The notes: a model not told the origin generated them from the sequence alone. A DNA stretch of 64,000 nucleotides from Candidula unifasciata (GCA_905116865.2 CAJHNH020002068.1:425533-489532), one strand, 5' to 3'; shown: positions 24,955 to 37,049, counted from the first letter of the stretch. Numbers and translations: made by a program.

Positions 24955-26270
24955 GTCATTCTGGCTAGTCATCAGTCATCATCAGTTCTCGTTATGCCTA
25001 GTGGCACATGAGTCTTCAGAGAGGACTTTCCATGCTTTCCTGTCCTGTGCAATCTTCAGTGCAGTTTTCCATGTCAAAGATGCCGCACTCAGGTCACTTT
25101 CCATCGTTCGTCTCTATGTTGTTTTTGGGCGCCCCTGTTTTCTCTTTCCCTCTGGTGTCCATGTGAGAGCTGTTTTGGCAGGTATATCAGAAGTCATTCT
25201 CATAACGTGGCCAAGCCATTTCCATCTTCTCTTGGTAATCATACTGTCTAAAGTTTCTTGGTTTGTGGCTTGAAGTAGTTTAGTGTTTGAGATTGTATCT
25301 GGCCAGAAAAGTTTGATAATTCTAAGTAGACATGTGTGGTGGAAGGTGGACAGCTTGTGTGCATCCTTTTTGGTCATTCTCCAGCATTCCGCTCCATAAA
25401 GAAGAACTGGCAAAATGATGCTCTTGTAGAGTCGGAGTTTCATTCCTCTGCAGTAATTGTTGGATTTCCAGATTTGCCTCATCCTTCCAAAAGCAGCTCT
25501 AGCTTTGTTCAGACGTGACTGTATGTCTTCCTCTGTCCCTCCCAGTAGGGTCACCACACTGCCAAGATATGTGAAATGTTCTACATTTTCAAGTGATTGG
25601 TTATTTATGGTCACTGGTTGTTGGTTTGGACTGTTTGTCATGATCTTAGTTTTCTTTGTATTTATTCTCAGTCCCACCATTTCTGATGTGCTGTGTAGTC
25701 TGTTACTTTTCTCTTGTATATGTTCATGTTTATGTGATAGGAGTGCTATATCATCTGCAAAATCAAGGTCCTCAAGCATGGTGAATGGAGTCCATCATAT
25801 GCCTCTTAATGTCCTGTCTACTGTGTTCTTTAGTATCCAGTCAATCACAAGGTTGAAGAGGAGAGATGACATGACACATCACTGTCTTACACCCGTCTTT
25901 ACTGGGAAAGATGTATTGTAATTTTTTATACTGCAGGAAAAGTCTTTATTGAAGAGAGCAATTATGTTGACTATTTTTTCTGGAATTCCATAATGTCGTA
26001 AAATTTTCCACAGACCGTCTCTATGGACGCTGTCAAAAGCTTTCTCAAAGTCCACAAAATTAATATATATACTTCTCTGCCATTCGTTGCATTGTTCTAA
26101 AATGTTACGTATGGCGAAGATGTGTTCAGTTGTTCCTCTGCCCTTTCTGAATCCTGCTTGTTCCATTCTGGCTAGTATGTTCTTTAAATTCATGAATAGA
26201 TTTTGGTCTTCCTCCTGATTCTTGACAGACAAGATTAACTGTTCCAATTCCTTTTCACAGTTCATAATGA
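24955..26270 (-). pseudogene. Nearly intact LINE RT fragment in intron 3
   Basis: On the minus strand: 'RGTTEHIFAIRNILEQ' and 'INFVDFEKAFDSVHRDGLWK' (RT palm with the first catalytic Asp); 'VKTGVRQ', where the usual Gly-Cys is replaced by a stop; then an intact catalytic FADD ('LEDLDFADDIALLSH'); thumb blocks ('FTYLGSVVT', 'LLYGAECWRM'); and the C-terminal 'RRWKWLGHVMRM' and 'GKRKQGRPKTT'. The frame continues past 25114 to a natural-looking end near 24965 with a tgatgatgac tail. I see only two stop codons between the RT blocks, so it is much younger than most LINE remains here. The endonuclease part is missing (5-prime truncated). Confidence 0.9.
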
Positions 26271-26699
26271 GAAGACTTGTTACCTGTACATAGGAGTTCC
26301 GGAATTTGCTATAACAACACTGTCATATGTAAAATCACTTTTGACATTTCTCATTTTGATCTTTGAATATATGTTTAAGAGGTAAGGTGAGAGAATGTAA
26401 CCCTACCTCACAGGAAAATCAGTTTTGTTGTTCTCCAGTGACTCTGATTGCTGCTTGTTGTTCATGTTATAATCTTTACACAAGATGTTTTGTATATGCT
26501 GCAGCCCCTTAATTCTCATGATATTGAGGTTTCTGATATTGAACACTGCTGAGGAATGTGCATAGCCAGATAGTTATGTGATTTAAAAAAAAAAGAGGTT
26601 CTAAATAATAATTTATTGTATGGATAAGATTATTATGGTTATTATGTAACTTATTGTAACCATATGAAGAGGTAATGAAAAGAATCTAGAATTGTCTTC

Positions 26700-26905
26700 G
26701 CATAAAGCAAAGTGCTGTCAGAAGCAAAAATAAATTTGAAGCTAAATATTTTACCCTGCCTAGTCCTCCATATTGGGCCAGAAGTCTGTCCTCCTTAGTC
26801 ATCACTTATGACATGCATGTTTGATTACTTTAAAGCTAAACATTTTGCCATGCCTATTCCATCTTTTTTGGCTGAAAGTCTGTCCTCCTTAGTCGTCTTG
26901 AACAT
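26700..26905. repeat. Interspersed repeat R5, copy 2
   Basis: Matches 24480-24625 over 'gcaaagtgctgtcagaagca' and 'ttgggccagaagtc', then repeats the core a second time ('gctgaaagtctgtcctcctt'). It is partly internally duplicated. Confidence 0.7.
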
Positions 26906-27689
26906 TTGAAGGAGATAGGAAATTTGTTGCAGTAGCACACATGGCTGATAAACAGAATTATATAATTTTGTGGTCACCCCTCATTACACCATTCTCTCTT
27001 GACCATGATGATCTGTTCATGTTTTCCTAGTGTTCGTCCAATGCCGAAAGGCCTTGACCACATCTAGAGGTCATGTCTCAGTTCACCAGCAGATGGTACA
27101 GAAAAAGCTGTGGCTTTCAGCATTACTCACATCCTGACAGATTGTGCCCACATTATAACGTCACTTTGGCTTGTTCTTCTTGTTTAAATATGCAAACACA
27201 TACATTTCATTGACAGAGATTGTGACTCTATTAGTCCCCAAAAAATATTGCTGCAGTTGTCCGAGAGATGTTAACAAACAGTTGGAAAAAAAAGATGTGG
27301 ATGTATTACTTTCGAAGAGCCATGTACTCTGCCTGATTTCTCAAGTATGTTCAGACCAAAAGCTTATCGTATGTTAATACAAGGTGCCTTTCTTGATACA
27401 TTTAATCAGTAGCTGATCCCACATGGTGCGCTGTTTGGGGCAGAAAAGGATAAGAAGCTGTGAGACACAAATCTTTGCCTGGAAAGTATTTACGCTTTAA
27501 TGAAAAGCTTTGCAGTTTCTTGATTTTTTATTTCTGATATGTAAAACAAGGATTATATTTGATCCCTCACACAATAGAGCAACATTTTTGAAAATTATAT
27601 TAAAAAAAGAATTGCAGTCACATAGTTACACAGGAAATAGTGCTTACTATGCTTTATCAAGTATTTTTTATTTTGTGTAAAACTCAAAA

Positions 27690-28585
27690 AATGCCATCGA
27701 GACAGTTGAATTGATGCAACAAGTTTATGGGGATGATTGTTTATTATGTGCACAGATTTTCAGCTGGTATTCATGATTCAAAAGTGATGTAGAAATTATT
27801 ACTAATGCAACTAGACCTGGATACCCAGTTTCTATTCATAATAAGAAACTCATTGCAAAAGTCAGAGAACGGATACAAGAAGATCATTGTTTGACTGTGA
27901 GGATGATGCCGAATAAATATGATGTTAATAGAGAGAGCATTCGTAAAATTTTAGTAGAAGATTTGGGCAAGAAAAAATTTGCTTGCTGGTTTGTACCATA
28001 TTCGTTGTCTGATGCCCAAAAACATCAGCATATTGAGTATGAAAAAGACATCATCAAAACATGTCACAGAAATAAAGATTTCTTAAATTTGATTGTTGCA
28101 GAGGATGAATCATGGACTTTCTGCTATGATCCCACAACTAAACGCTAAAGTGCTTACTGGAAGTCATCATCACCACCAAAAGACACAAAAATCCATCTTC
28201 AAAAGTCAAAAGTAAAGACAATATTGGTGTGCTTCTACGACAGCAAAGGAGTTATTCACAAAGAATTTATTCCTGAGGGACAGACTGTCAAAGCCACAGT
28301 TTTTTAAAAAGTATTTTGAAATGTCAATTGAAAAGGATTCTCAGAGTCCGACCTGAATATTCAACACCTGGCAGTTTTTTCCTTCTTCATGACAATGCAC
28401 TGGCTCACCAGGCGGTAGTTGTACAGGAATTTTTGGCCCCAAAACAAGTGTGTTCTCAACCATCGACCCTACTCTCCCCAGATTTGTTTCCCTGTGATTA
28501 TTTTCTATTCCCAAAATTAAAGACACTTCTTTGATGATATGACATTCAAATGGCTGTAACATCGACTTTAAGGGCCATAACAACA
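27690..28585 (+). pseudogene. mariner-family transposase pseudogene
   Basis: Successive blocks match the mariner transposase order: helix-turn-helix region with 'TVRMMPNKYDVNRESIRKIL' at 27891; 'HRNKDFLNLIVAEDESW' with the first catalytic Asp; 'LLHDNALAHQAVVVQEFL' with the second Asp; 'SPDLFPCDYFLFPKLKTLL' with the third Asp of the DD34D triad. In-frame stops (for example after 28148) and frame changes inactivate it. I could not find terminal inverted repeats, so the ends are lost. It belongs to the same family as the element at 51693-52838. Confidence 0.9.
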
Positions 28586-28594
28586 AAAAAACTC

Positions 28595-28835
28595 CAGAGG
28601 TCGTTAGTCATCCCCATGTGGGAAGCAATATTTTTTGTTTTTTGAATCCCCACCCTGACTTTTGCCGGGGGGCCCTGAATATAGCCTGGGCATAGATATG
28701 GCCTGGCCATAGATATGGCCTTACAGCTGAAAGAGGTTTCTGAGACCTCTGCATGGGTGATCCTCATCTGCATGGTGGCACTTTTGTCACCGGGTGTTTA
28801 TCACTTGTGTGATGTCTTGGTAAGGTAAAAAGTCA
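28595..28835 (+). repeat. Interspersed repeat R4, copy 1
   Basis: Shares 'ttttgccggggg', 'atatggcc', 'tttctgagacctct', 'atcctcatctgcatggtgg' and 'tgtttatcacttgtgtgatg' with 36420-36636. It ends in an AGTC/AATC-type tail. Confidence 0.8.
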
Positions 28836-29148
28836 GTTAGTCATATCATGTGCAATCCTTTCCATACTGTGTATGAAGCCCAGTCTGGTACATCTGATCT
28901 CTTTTATCATTCTTCATTGTAGGGTTTCCCCAGATATCCTAGCTATGAGAATTCATTTGTCTCCCACTTCAGTACCTTTTTTGTGGATTCTCTGCCCAAT
29001 TTGCCTTAGAGTTACCCAATATATCACTATCTTCTTTCACTTTTATATGCTGAAACCAGCAGTTATTTGACATTTTTCTGATTTCTTTGCTTTTCTTGAA
29101 TTTATCCTAAATAATATCCTAATATATCTACTGTTTTCCGGTCCTCAG

Positions 29149-29365
29149 GTTTCATCATCAACAGAAAGTGAAGCCTTTGAGAGGATGGAGGAAAGTGTCA
29201 GCAGTAACATGACAACCTCTACAGAAAACCTGGACATGGCCCTCCACAACCAGCTTCTGAGCCGCTCTGCTGATGCCCACATTAGCATGAAGCAATACCA
29301 AAATGCTGTTCACTATCTAGAACAGGCAAGGGACATTCAGGATGTGCTGGAGGATGACATCAAAG
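29149..29365 (+). CDS. TPR protein, exon 4 (residues 867-939)
   Basis: Acceptor gtcctcag, donor AAAG|gtgggt. Entered on a codon boundary and left with one base, which joins the GA of exon 5 to make glycine. A serine-rich start ('VSSSTESEAFERMEESVSSN') is followed by a TPR-like helix pair ('LLSRSADAHISMKQYQNAVH' onwards, about residues 902-935). Confidence 0.85.
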
Positions 29366-29439
29366 GTGGGTTATTCTTGTCCCTGAGGGGTTGTTCCTAA
29401 TATTGATGATGTTTCATGCTTTGTTGTTGTTGTCTCCAG

Positions 29440-30315
29440 GGTGGAGCTTGGCTGGAGTTAATATGTGCAAACACTCCTGTCTGTGTTAAAATTAAAGGAT
29501 ACATTTTTGGGTTCGTGCCTACACAGATCACAAAACACAGTAAGAAATGGAGGATCAGGAGTATATATATTGAGCTTCAAAATAACACCAGATCTACAGC
29601 CAAAATACTAACATAATAGCACCATCAAAATTGTGATGCAGAAGTTCAGGCCATCAAGATACCAGCAGTGAAACTGCTAATTATATGTCATAATTTACAA
29701 CCCATGGTATTCCTGATAGGTGCAGGAGCAGTACTTCAGACACTGGAATCTGGAAAATTACCTGGTATACAGACACTACTTTCCAAACTAGGCAACCGAT
29801 GTAAGGTTATTATGCAATGGATGCCATCCCGCTGTGGAGTTCTGTGAAATGAGGGAGCTGATAAACTAGCTAAGGAAGGTGCAAATTAAGAGCAACCTGC
29901 CGTACCAGTCTTTTAACATCAAAATACGAGAATAATAATTAAAAAAAACCCACCAAAACCAGCACAAGCTGATTACCATATTATGGACAGAGCAGAGCAA
30001 GTTATTATTCTATGCCTTAGAACAGGACACACTTGACTTTGCAGCCACATGTACAAATATTTAAGATATGCAAATCAGATGTGTGTATGTGTGGATAAGC
30101 ACCTGAAGCAACAGATCATGTCCTCCAAAACTGTTCCAAATACAACATGTCAAGACAAAACATTTGGCCAAGAGAAACACTGGGGCAAGCTAAAACTTTA
30201 CGGGTTGTTGAGTGCATTACAAAAGACAGGAAAGTTCATACTAGAGATGACATTGCATATATAGATAATCTATTTCAAGCAAATGGAAGAAGAGGAAGAA
30301 TTGAATGATAAGACA
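29440..30315 (+). pseudogene. LINE 3-prime part with RNase H remnant
   Basis: Decayed + strand sequence resembling the RNase H and C-terminal region of I/jockey-like LINEs. It has a 'QWMPSRCGV' block, then after a stop 'NEGADKLAKEGAN' (the usual catalytic H/D region at the end of RNase H), then 'RTGHT.L..HMYKYL' and 'HVLQNCSKYN', a degenerate cysteine-rich end. The 3-prime end is near 30315. It lies in intron 4. Confidence 0.75.
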
Positions 30316-30753
30316 CAAGTCTTTTCCACTGTGCGACTTGTCTGCCACTCTCCCTAAGCCATGAGTACAATCGTACAGACCTTTGAATCATTATTTTTTT
30401 TTTTTTTAATTCTTTATGTTAGAGAATACAATAACCAGTAAGACCCCCAAAGTCAACCCAATCTCTGTAATGGGTTCCAAACAATTTCCAGAATTGTCTT
30501 CAAAGAAAAAGTGATGGGGAAGAAAACTGGCTGGGGGTGGGGGTTATATATTGTGGCTTAGTATAGATGATCTGGCAGTTTCTGTTATGGAACTACCTGT
30601 ATTTTTTTTATATCAAATGTGGAAGTGAGAATGGTATGTCTTTGAGGAAAGGTGGTTCACCTTAATTCAGCTAGATTGCATATTGTGTATTTGTAAATAT
30701 GTTTGGAGTTGAAAAATGTCAAGAGCATCTGCATAGGTTTCTGACTGACTAGG

Positions 30754-31036
30754 CTTCTTCTTCTTTTTCATCTTCATTGGCTGAAATGTTATCAGAAAGT
30801 TCTGGATGTGCCTTCACCTCTGGACTCAAGTCCTGTCCCAGAACCTGAGCATTGTGTGCACATCTGTTTTACAGATCCTTTGTATTTTTATGCAGACTTG
30901 TGGTTCCTTATATCTCAGGCAGATGTACTCCGACTTCAGAGGACACCCCATATTATTTGACTCCTATGACATGCTTGTTGGAGAGGCAGGGGGTCTGTTG
31001 TTTTTTTTCCTTCTCCACAATAGGCCCTAGAACCAT
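30754..31036 (-). repeat. Retroposon family R1, minus-strand copy
   Basis: The reverse complement aligns with 5699-5984, including the 'ccacaagtctgcat' and 'gcatgtcata' blocks. The tail cttcttcttcttttt at 30754-30768 corresponds to the (GAA)n tail of the + copies. Confidence 0.8.
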
Positions 31037-31069
31037 AAAGGGACTAACTTGGCTGAGTTTCAAAAGAAG

Positions 31070-31800
31070 AAGAAGGATAGATTTTCTAATTTCAATACTG
31101 AGTGGCTGAATTTAAAAATTATAAAACCTCCCTGCTTCTTCTTCTTCTCCAACATTCTGAACCCTTCACATTAAGTGCTGCATTTTCACCTGCTGCCTTC
31201 ATTCATCTCTGTGATTTGTCTTCTCTTTGCAATTTATGACACTGAGTGTTTGTTGGTCTAGCTGTACATATGAAGAAAAACCTACCAGCAATCCATTTTT
31301 TATAGTAGGTGTGATTCTGGCATATCAACATTTGGATCCTTGCCACTGCCAAGGAGTTAGTTCACTGTGCTGAGATTCTTCTTGTTTGATCCTTGGTGTG
31401 GCAGGCTAGGGTGAGATACCTAAGACAGAGCACTTATGGTCTCTTTAGCAGTGAAAGATAGCCTTCACAAAGTAAATTTGTAGGTGTACATTTTTAGCTT
31501 TTTTTTTTTTTTTTTAGTTAACAGATTATTAGTTTTACTGCAAACAGCTTAGTGTTGTCTTTTTAAGGAATATATTGTGCAGAAATTAGAGAATAATTTC
31601 AGTGTTGTTTGTTTCCTGAAAAAAGCTCAATTTTTACAATTTTAATTTAAAAAAAAACAACACAATAATTAGAGATTATATTTAGATTTTTTTTAGTATA
31701 ATGTGAGGAATTTCATGATTATACATTCTAACTGTAGCAGACTGTTAAAATAGTCCCAAAAGTGTCATGTTTATACACATAAATATGAAATCACTGCTGT
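31070..31800. other. Intron 4 remainder, nothing recognised
   Basis: AT-rich with a T17-type run near 31497-31516 before exon 5. I see no gene or repeat family. Confidence 0.4.
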
Positions 31801-31806
31801 TTACAG

Positions 31807-31909
31807 GAGATTTGGTCAGTACCCTTCACCAACTTGGCCAGATGCATTCCATGGCAGGAGATGTGGACAAGGCCATTGAGTCTTATAAAGAAAGCTTGGA
31901 AGTGTTCAG
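31807..31909 (+). CDS. TPR protein, exon 5 (residues 940-973)
   Basis: Acceptor tgtttacag, donor CAG|gtgaga. It supplies two bases to finish the glycine codon from exon 4 and ends with AG of an arginine codon. The encoded 'LVSTLHQLGQMHSMAGDVDK' and 'AIESYKESLEVF' form a textbook TPR helix pair. Confidence 0.88.
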
Positions 31910-33270
31910 GTGAGATTAAAGAGGTGTTTCCTTCTGCCAGAAAATGTGTAATATATTTAGAGAGGGATTTTTGGGACAGAAGAAAAGAGACTGAAAGAGA
32001 GTGGAGAAGGAGGCATAGGTTAGAGCAAAAAGGAGAGAGAGGGAGGAAAAGATAGGTCCAGAAGGGGAAAGAAAGAAAGAAGGGGGGGGAGGAAGGTGTG
32101 TTTGTGCATTTTTTGTTCTGCACGTTTCTTCTAAACAGGATGTCCATGAAATGTGTGTGCAAGTGTTACAATTTTCAGGAATCATAAAGACTGAGTTGTC
32201 TCAAATTGGCAAAAAACATTGTTTGAAATGAGAGTTATTGAATATAAATATCTTTTTTCCTGTTAGAAAAATTACTTCCTTCAAACTATTATTTTGGGCC
32301 AGTATTTAGCTGTTGACTTTTACTTTTTATATGGCAGAAGTATTTCATTCTCAAAGAAATACTGCATGTGAGCTGGTCCCACTTTATGCTCAGACCCTGA
32401 AAGATGTCACTATTTTTCCTCTTCTAATTCAAATTTGTAATCAGTGAAATTTGCATGAAGATAAATTTTTAAAAAGTGAAAAACTCTAATTAAAACAAAT
32501 TTAGTCACTGCAGTTTTAATACAACACATGACAGGAAAGTTAAATCCTGTTTAAGCTACTGAAGACTCTCCTCCTCTGTTCTGGGACACAGGCATCCTTC
32601 CTTGTGTTCAAGAACTGAGCACGCATGGGTATGCCCAATGTGCAGTGACATTAATTGTGATAACAGAATATAAAATAACATCTTAGTAGGGAGTCGGCAG
32701 TACGAAACCCAAGTTCAAGGTGTCTCCTTCGTGCCAAAGAACTGCATGGCTGTTGGGTGATCAGTCGTTAACGATGGCAGGCAGGTCGTTGTAGGGGCGA
32801 CGCCTGCTGGTGGATGTAATGTCCTAAGTCCCTTCCCCAGCTTATAATGAGGGTACTGCTGGGGTGACCGTTTATTAACCCTCATATAATTCTTCCGGTC
32901 AAAATGGACGCTAGGTACGGCCACCCTTTTTTTTTTTTTTTTAAAGCCGTGGCAAATATTTTTTTTTTTTTTTGCCAGACGGTGGCCGTTGCATTTTTGC
33001 TCCATTTGTAGACTGGAAGGTTGTAGTTTCGTCGCCCAGCTTCTGAGTTGAGTGCATGGCGTGACACTGTGAGCTGCGTTTGTTTTTCGTTGGCACAGGA
33101 GCGGAGCATATGTGGGGTGACCCGTTTGCTATGAAGCTGAAACTAGGATTACCAGATTACCAGATTACCTTGTGTTCAAGCTGTATTTTGACACATCTTA
33201 GCATAACTAAATGTAAATTGATCACAGGAATAAAATATGCTTCCACAGTAGTAAACAGTAAAAACTTAAA
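31910..33270. other. Intron 5, mixed repeat remains
   Basis: A purine-rich stretch (31960-32095) is followed by unique sequence. A repeat-like block at 32680-33060 contains two long T runs and a short inverted repeat (acggccacc near 32918 against ggtggccgt near 32983). It also has a TTAACCCTCAT motif near 32876 that could be one end of a DNA transposon. No second end was found. Confidence 0.35.
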
Positions 33271-33274
33271 AAGA

Positions 33275-33545
33275 GGTGACGCCTGAAGACAACTTATCCC
33301 AAATATCAGAAGAAGACAGTCATCATTGTTTGGAAGTAATATCAGAAGGAGGAATCTGGAATATGTTGTGATCACCAGAAAGATTTGTGGAAAGACAGAT
33401 AGAGGTGGACAGTGGGAAAAGATATTTATAGCCTTTTATCATGGCATGGAGGGGTGTCAGCACATGAACTGATACATGCTGTTGGAGATTGCAGATTGTG
33501 GAGAGGTATAATTGCTAATGCCAATCAAGGCACTTGATCAAGATG
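33275..33545 (+). pseudogene. LINE family A 3-prime end fragment
   Basis: Matches the 3-prime part of the LINE at 17783-19265: 'gcctgaagacaacttatc', 'atatgttgtgatcacca' and 'ggagattgcagattgtggag' are shared. Diverged and non-coding. Confidence 0.8.
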
Positions 33546-33574
33546 AATCCTAAACAGTTTTTCTGTCATAAAAA

Positions 33575-34110
33575 TCACAGAGAAAGCCTCTACTTTACCA
33601 CAGAGATACCATGCCACTGAAACTTTGCCGTAGAGATGTACCCCATCTCTATCTGTAATGTCAATCTCCTGCTACTCAAACACAGAGATGTCTCACAATA
33701 GCAGATGTCCTGCTGCTCTACATTTGTGGTGATCTAAATTTACCAAAAAGATATTTCACCACACTGCTGCAGAGATGTCCTACCACATAAATTACCATAG
33801 AAAAATCGCACTACTTTACTTCAGATATCTCCTACTGAGATGTCCCACCACATAAACTTTAACATAAAGATGTATCATCTCTTTATTGCAGAGATGTATC
33901 ACCAATTTATGAAAGAGATGTCTCACCACATAACTACAGATATGTCTGACCACATATCATTGATATATCTTATCAATTATCTTTAGAGTTCTACCACATA
34001 AACTTTACCTAGGATATATCTCTCCACTTTCCTACAGAGATATTCTACCACATAAAATTTAACATAGAGACGTGTAACTGCTCTCTTACAGAGATGTTCT
34101 ATCACTTTAC
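33575..34110. repeat. Degenerate minisatellite built on 'accaca..agagatgt'
   Basis: Roughly 14-16 imperfect units based on 'cagagatgtcctaccacata' and 'aactttaccatagagatgt' run head to tail over about 535 bp. Unit length varies (about 30-45 bp) and divergence is high, so the array is old. Confidence 0.75.
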
Positions 34111-34247
34111 CACAAATGTCTGCTGATGTAAATGCATCTGCTAAAAATATTTTTAATTACGATTAGTTTTCTTAGCACCATTTATCATGTATAAAAAATT
34201 TTTAATCTTCCGTTGAATAAATATTAAATTTCATCATCTCCTTGTAG

Positions 34248-34389
34248 AGAGCTACATTATGGCCAGCTGGCACCAGAAATGTGTATTACCTTGGGCAACC
34301 TGGCCACTATGTGCTACGTTAAAGCCTGCATTTGTGAAGACATTGACAGTGAATTAGACATGATTCTCTCTGCTGAGCAATATTTCCAG
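34248..34389 (+). CDS. TPR protein, exon 6 (residues 974-1020)
   Basis: Acceptor ccttgtag, donor CAG|gtaagg. The first base completes the arginine codon begun in exon 5, and the exon ends on a codon boundary. It encodes 'ELHYGQLAPEMCITLGNLAT' followed by a cysteine-containing helix ('MCYVKACICEDIDSELD'). Confidence 0.88.
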
Positions 34390-34529
34390 GTAAGGCACAC
34401 AACTGTTTAAATAAAGTTTTGTAAATATTGTACAAGAAGAGTCTTTTTAATTATATTTCAAATTGAAGAGAGAACGAAAAATAGAAATTTAAGCAGTAAT
34501 ATTCAGTAGTAGGTAATTGATGCCGCAAT

Positions 34530-35265
34530 AACGACCCACTAAGAGGAGGAGCTGCAATGTTTACTGACTTTGCTGATGTGTGCTGTGAATTTGGATTAAC
34601 AGTCAGCAAAAAGAAGACAAAGGTTATGGTGCAAGGTGTTAATGACAGACCTACAGTCTACATTGATAGTGAAGAGCTTGAGTCAGTAGACCATTTTACC
34701 TGTCTGGGTTCCACAGTGAATAGTAAACTATCACTGGACCAAGAAATCAACATCAGGATAGGTAAGGCAGCAACAACAGTGAGCAGATTGACAAAGAGAT
34801 TTTGGGAGAACAGAAAGCTCACAATTAAAACAAAAACCCTTTTCTATCAGGCTTGTGTTCTCAGCACTCTGCTTTATGGCAGTGAAACTTGGTCAACCTA
34901 TTTGCACCAGGAGAGACGGCTAAATAGTTTTCACATGCGATGCCTAAGAAGAATATTTGGCATTAGGTGGCAGGACAAAACCACAAACATTGAGGCTTTG
35001 GAAAGAGCAGGTACTACAACAGTCTTTTCCATGCTGTCTACGAAGGCTCAGGTGGCTGAGTCACACCTGGAGAATGGAGGATGGCAGAATCCCTAAGGAC
35101 ATCCTTTATGGTGATAAATGTTGATAACAAAGGTCCTGAAATCCCATGCTATCACTGTGGAAGACTTTTCTTGACATGGGCGGGCCTTGCTAGTCACACT
35201 CACCATCGCCATGGGCTGTGAGTCTCATGCCTCCTCATAGCGCAAAATAACACTATCGTCTGAAA
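34530..35265 (+). pseudogene. LINE thumb and C-terminal fragment with zinc-finger-like end
   Basis: The + strand frame from 34557 encodes post-catalytic RT blocks: 'GLTVSKKKTKVMVQG', 'VDHFTCLGSTVNSKLSLDQE', 'LLYGSETWSTYLHQERRLNS', 'RCLRRIFGIRWQDK'. After a frame change the sequence reads through 'EDGRIPKDILYGD'. Near 35145-35225 it encodes a C2H2-like motif (CYHCGRLF, then SHTHHRH) of the kind found at the end of some LINE ORF2 proteins. Located in intron 6. Confidence 0.85.
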
Positions 35266-35589
35266 AGACAGAAAGGTGCAAATGAATAAATAAAACTAGT
35301 TAATAAGAAAGCAGCTGTAATTGGCATTTTAAATATTCTAAAATTATCAAATACCAATAGTCTAACTGAAGTGAGTTTCAGACATCCTAGAGTGGAAGTT
35401 GTGTTTTACTAGCCTGAAAGGACACTGTTTTCAGAAGACAAGAAAAATAATCATGACAGAAATGAAATGTTCACATATTATTCTGAGTGTAAGAAGCAAA
35501 GATCGACTTAAGAATGATGATATCTGGAGGAGAGTCGACACAGAACCAATACTGAACTTCGTTGGCAGATAACTAGTCAAATGTTTCAG

Positions 35590-36300
35590 CTATTTAATGA
35601 GGCTGACAACAGACAGGGCACCACAGACAGCAATATTGTATAGATACAGCAGTAACAGAGCCAGATATCGACCGTGCAGAAGATGAACCACAAGAATACT
35701 AGAGGCACAGAAAAGTACTATACACGAAGCCTTACAGAAATCTCTTCCTGCCCTGATGCTGGAAGGCATTATAGAATGTTGATTAAAAAAATTAAAGCAC
35801 TCAGAACACTCCCATAAGTGCTCCATCCTCATCTTCAGCAGCAGGCAAAAGAGTTCCAAATCCAATGGTACCAGTAACTGTTTGATTGTATATCCATCTC
35901 GCCTTTCCCTTGAGATTTGAGCGTCAGCCAGGTCCCATAGTAACTCTTCGCAGTACCATTCTTCTCAGACTGTATTGATCTATTTGTGCACTGTTCACTC
36001 ACTCCCAAAGGGCCCTCATAACACAGTTTGTGATGCATCAATTCACCACCAAATGGTGCAGAACTGCCAGTCTATCTACCTGCTTGTTTTCCAACACACC
36101 GGCATGACCTGAGGACAATATCCAAAGGGCGCTAACTATCCAGGGCCTCTGAAGCGATGCTTGCATCTCTCTATGGAGCATGCCTGTCTCCACCTTTCTC
36201 AACATGCTCTGTGAGACAGTTTCAATTATTACATGTGCATTACAGCTGATTCTCAAGCTAGCAGAAGGCAGCAGAGACTGCCTCCACCTCTATTCTCAAA
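35590..36300 (-). pseudogene. LINE C-terminal fragment, minus orientation
   Basis: The segment 35793-36050 is clearly homologous to 53176-53424 (shared 'ctcctcatcttcagcagc', 'gagttcca' and 'accagt..ctg' blocks), which lies just behind a recognisable RT thumb block there. On its own this copy encodes no intact domain. Confidence 0.6.
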
Positions 36301-36419
36301 CTAGATATTGTGATATCATATGCCAGATTTTGCTGCACTAAGTGACGTCCATTTGCTTTTGCTATGAACCCCTATACACTTCATCTGCCTTTCCGAGATA
36401 TCAAATACGCCCTCCTTAG

Positions 36420-36636
36420 GACGTAATTTTTTGTTATTTGAAGCCCCACTCTGGCTTTTGCCAGGGGTCGCAATATAGGCAGGCCATCAATATGGCCAAT
36501 TGTCTGAACGCGGTTTCTGGGACCTCTCCACGGGGATCCTCATCCGCATGGTGGCACTTTGTGTCATCGGGTGTTTATCGCTTGTGTGATGTCCTGGTGG
36601 GGTAGAAAGTCAATCAATCAATCAATCTGCCTTTCA
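36420..36636 (+). repeat. Interspersed repeat R4, copy 2, with (AATC)n tail
   Basis: Aligns with 28595-28835 and ends in agtcaatcaatcaatcaatc, a directional tail that indicates retroposition. Confidence 0.85.
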
Positions 36637-37049
36637 ATACAGAGCCATCTGTATAGATAAGATAATCACATCACCTGGGCCGGAATAAGAGAAAAATAGA
36701 ATAACAGTAGAACCACTGCCTCAACGAGTATTTTGTAAATTGAATTCAACACACCAACCATACTTTTGAAGGACCACAGAGAAGAAGAAGAAGACAAATT
36801 AGAATTTACATTTAGCTAGAAATTTGGGTTTGATACCTCAAAATCTTGTATGTTTTTATTTCAAAATTAAAGTGTATAAATATTATTGATCATTTTCAGC
36901 TGGCAAATTAGACTCATTGTATGATGAATGTGTGGGTTTTTCAAACTGTTACCATGATAAATTTCAATCAAATTATAGTGAAGGTGTGTTGAATTCATTT
37001 GTAGTATGCAATTTATTCACCTTTCTGATGTTATCGTTAAGGAGAATTA

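Noticed and set aside
31834..32055. Charged open frame overlapping exon 5
   Set aside because: It is out of frame with the exon-5 TPR and extends into a purine-rich intron stretch.
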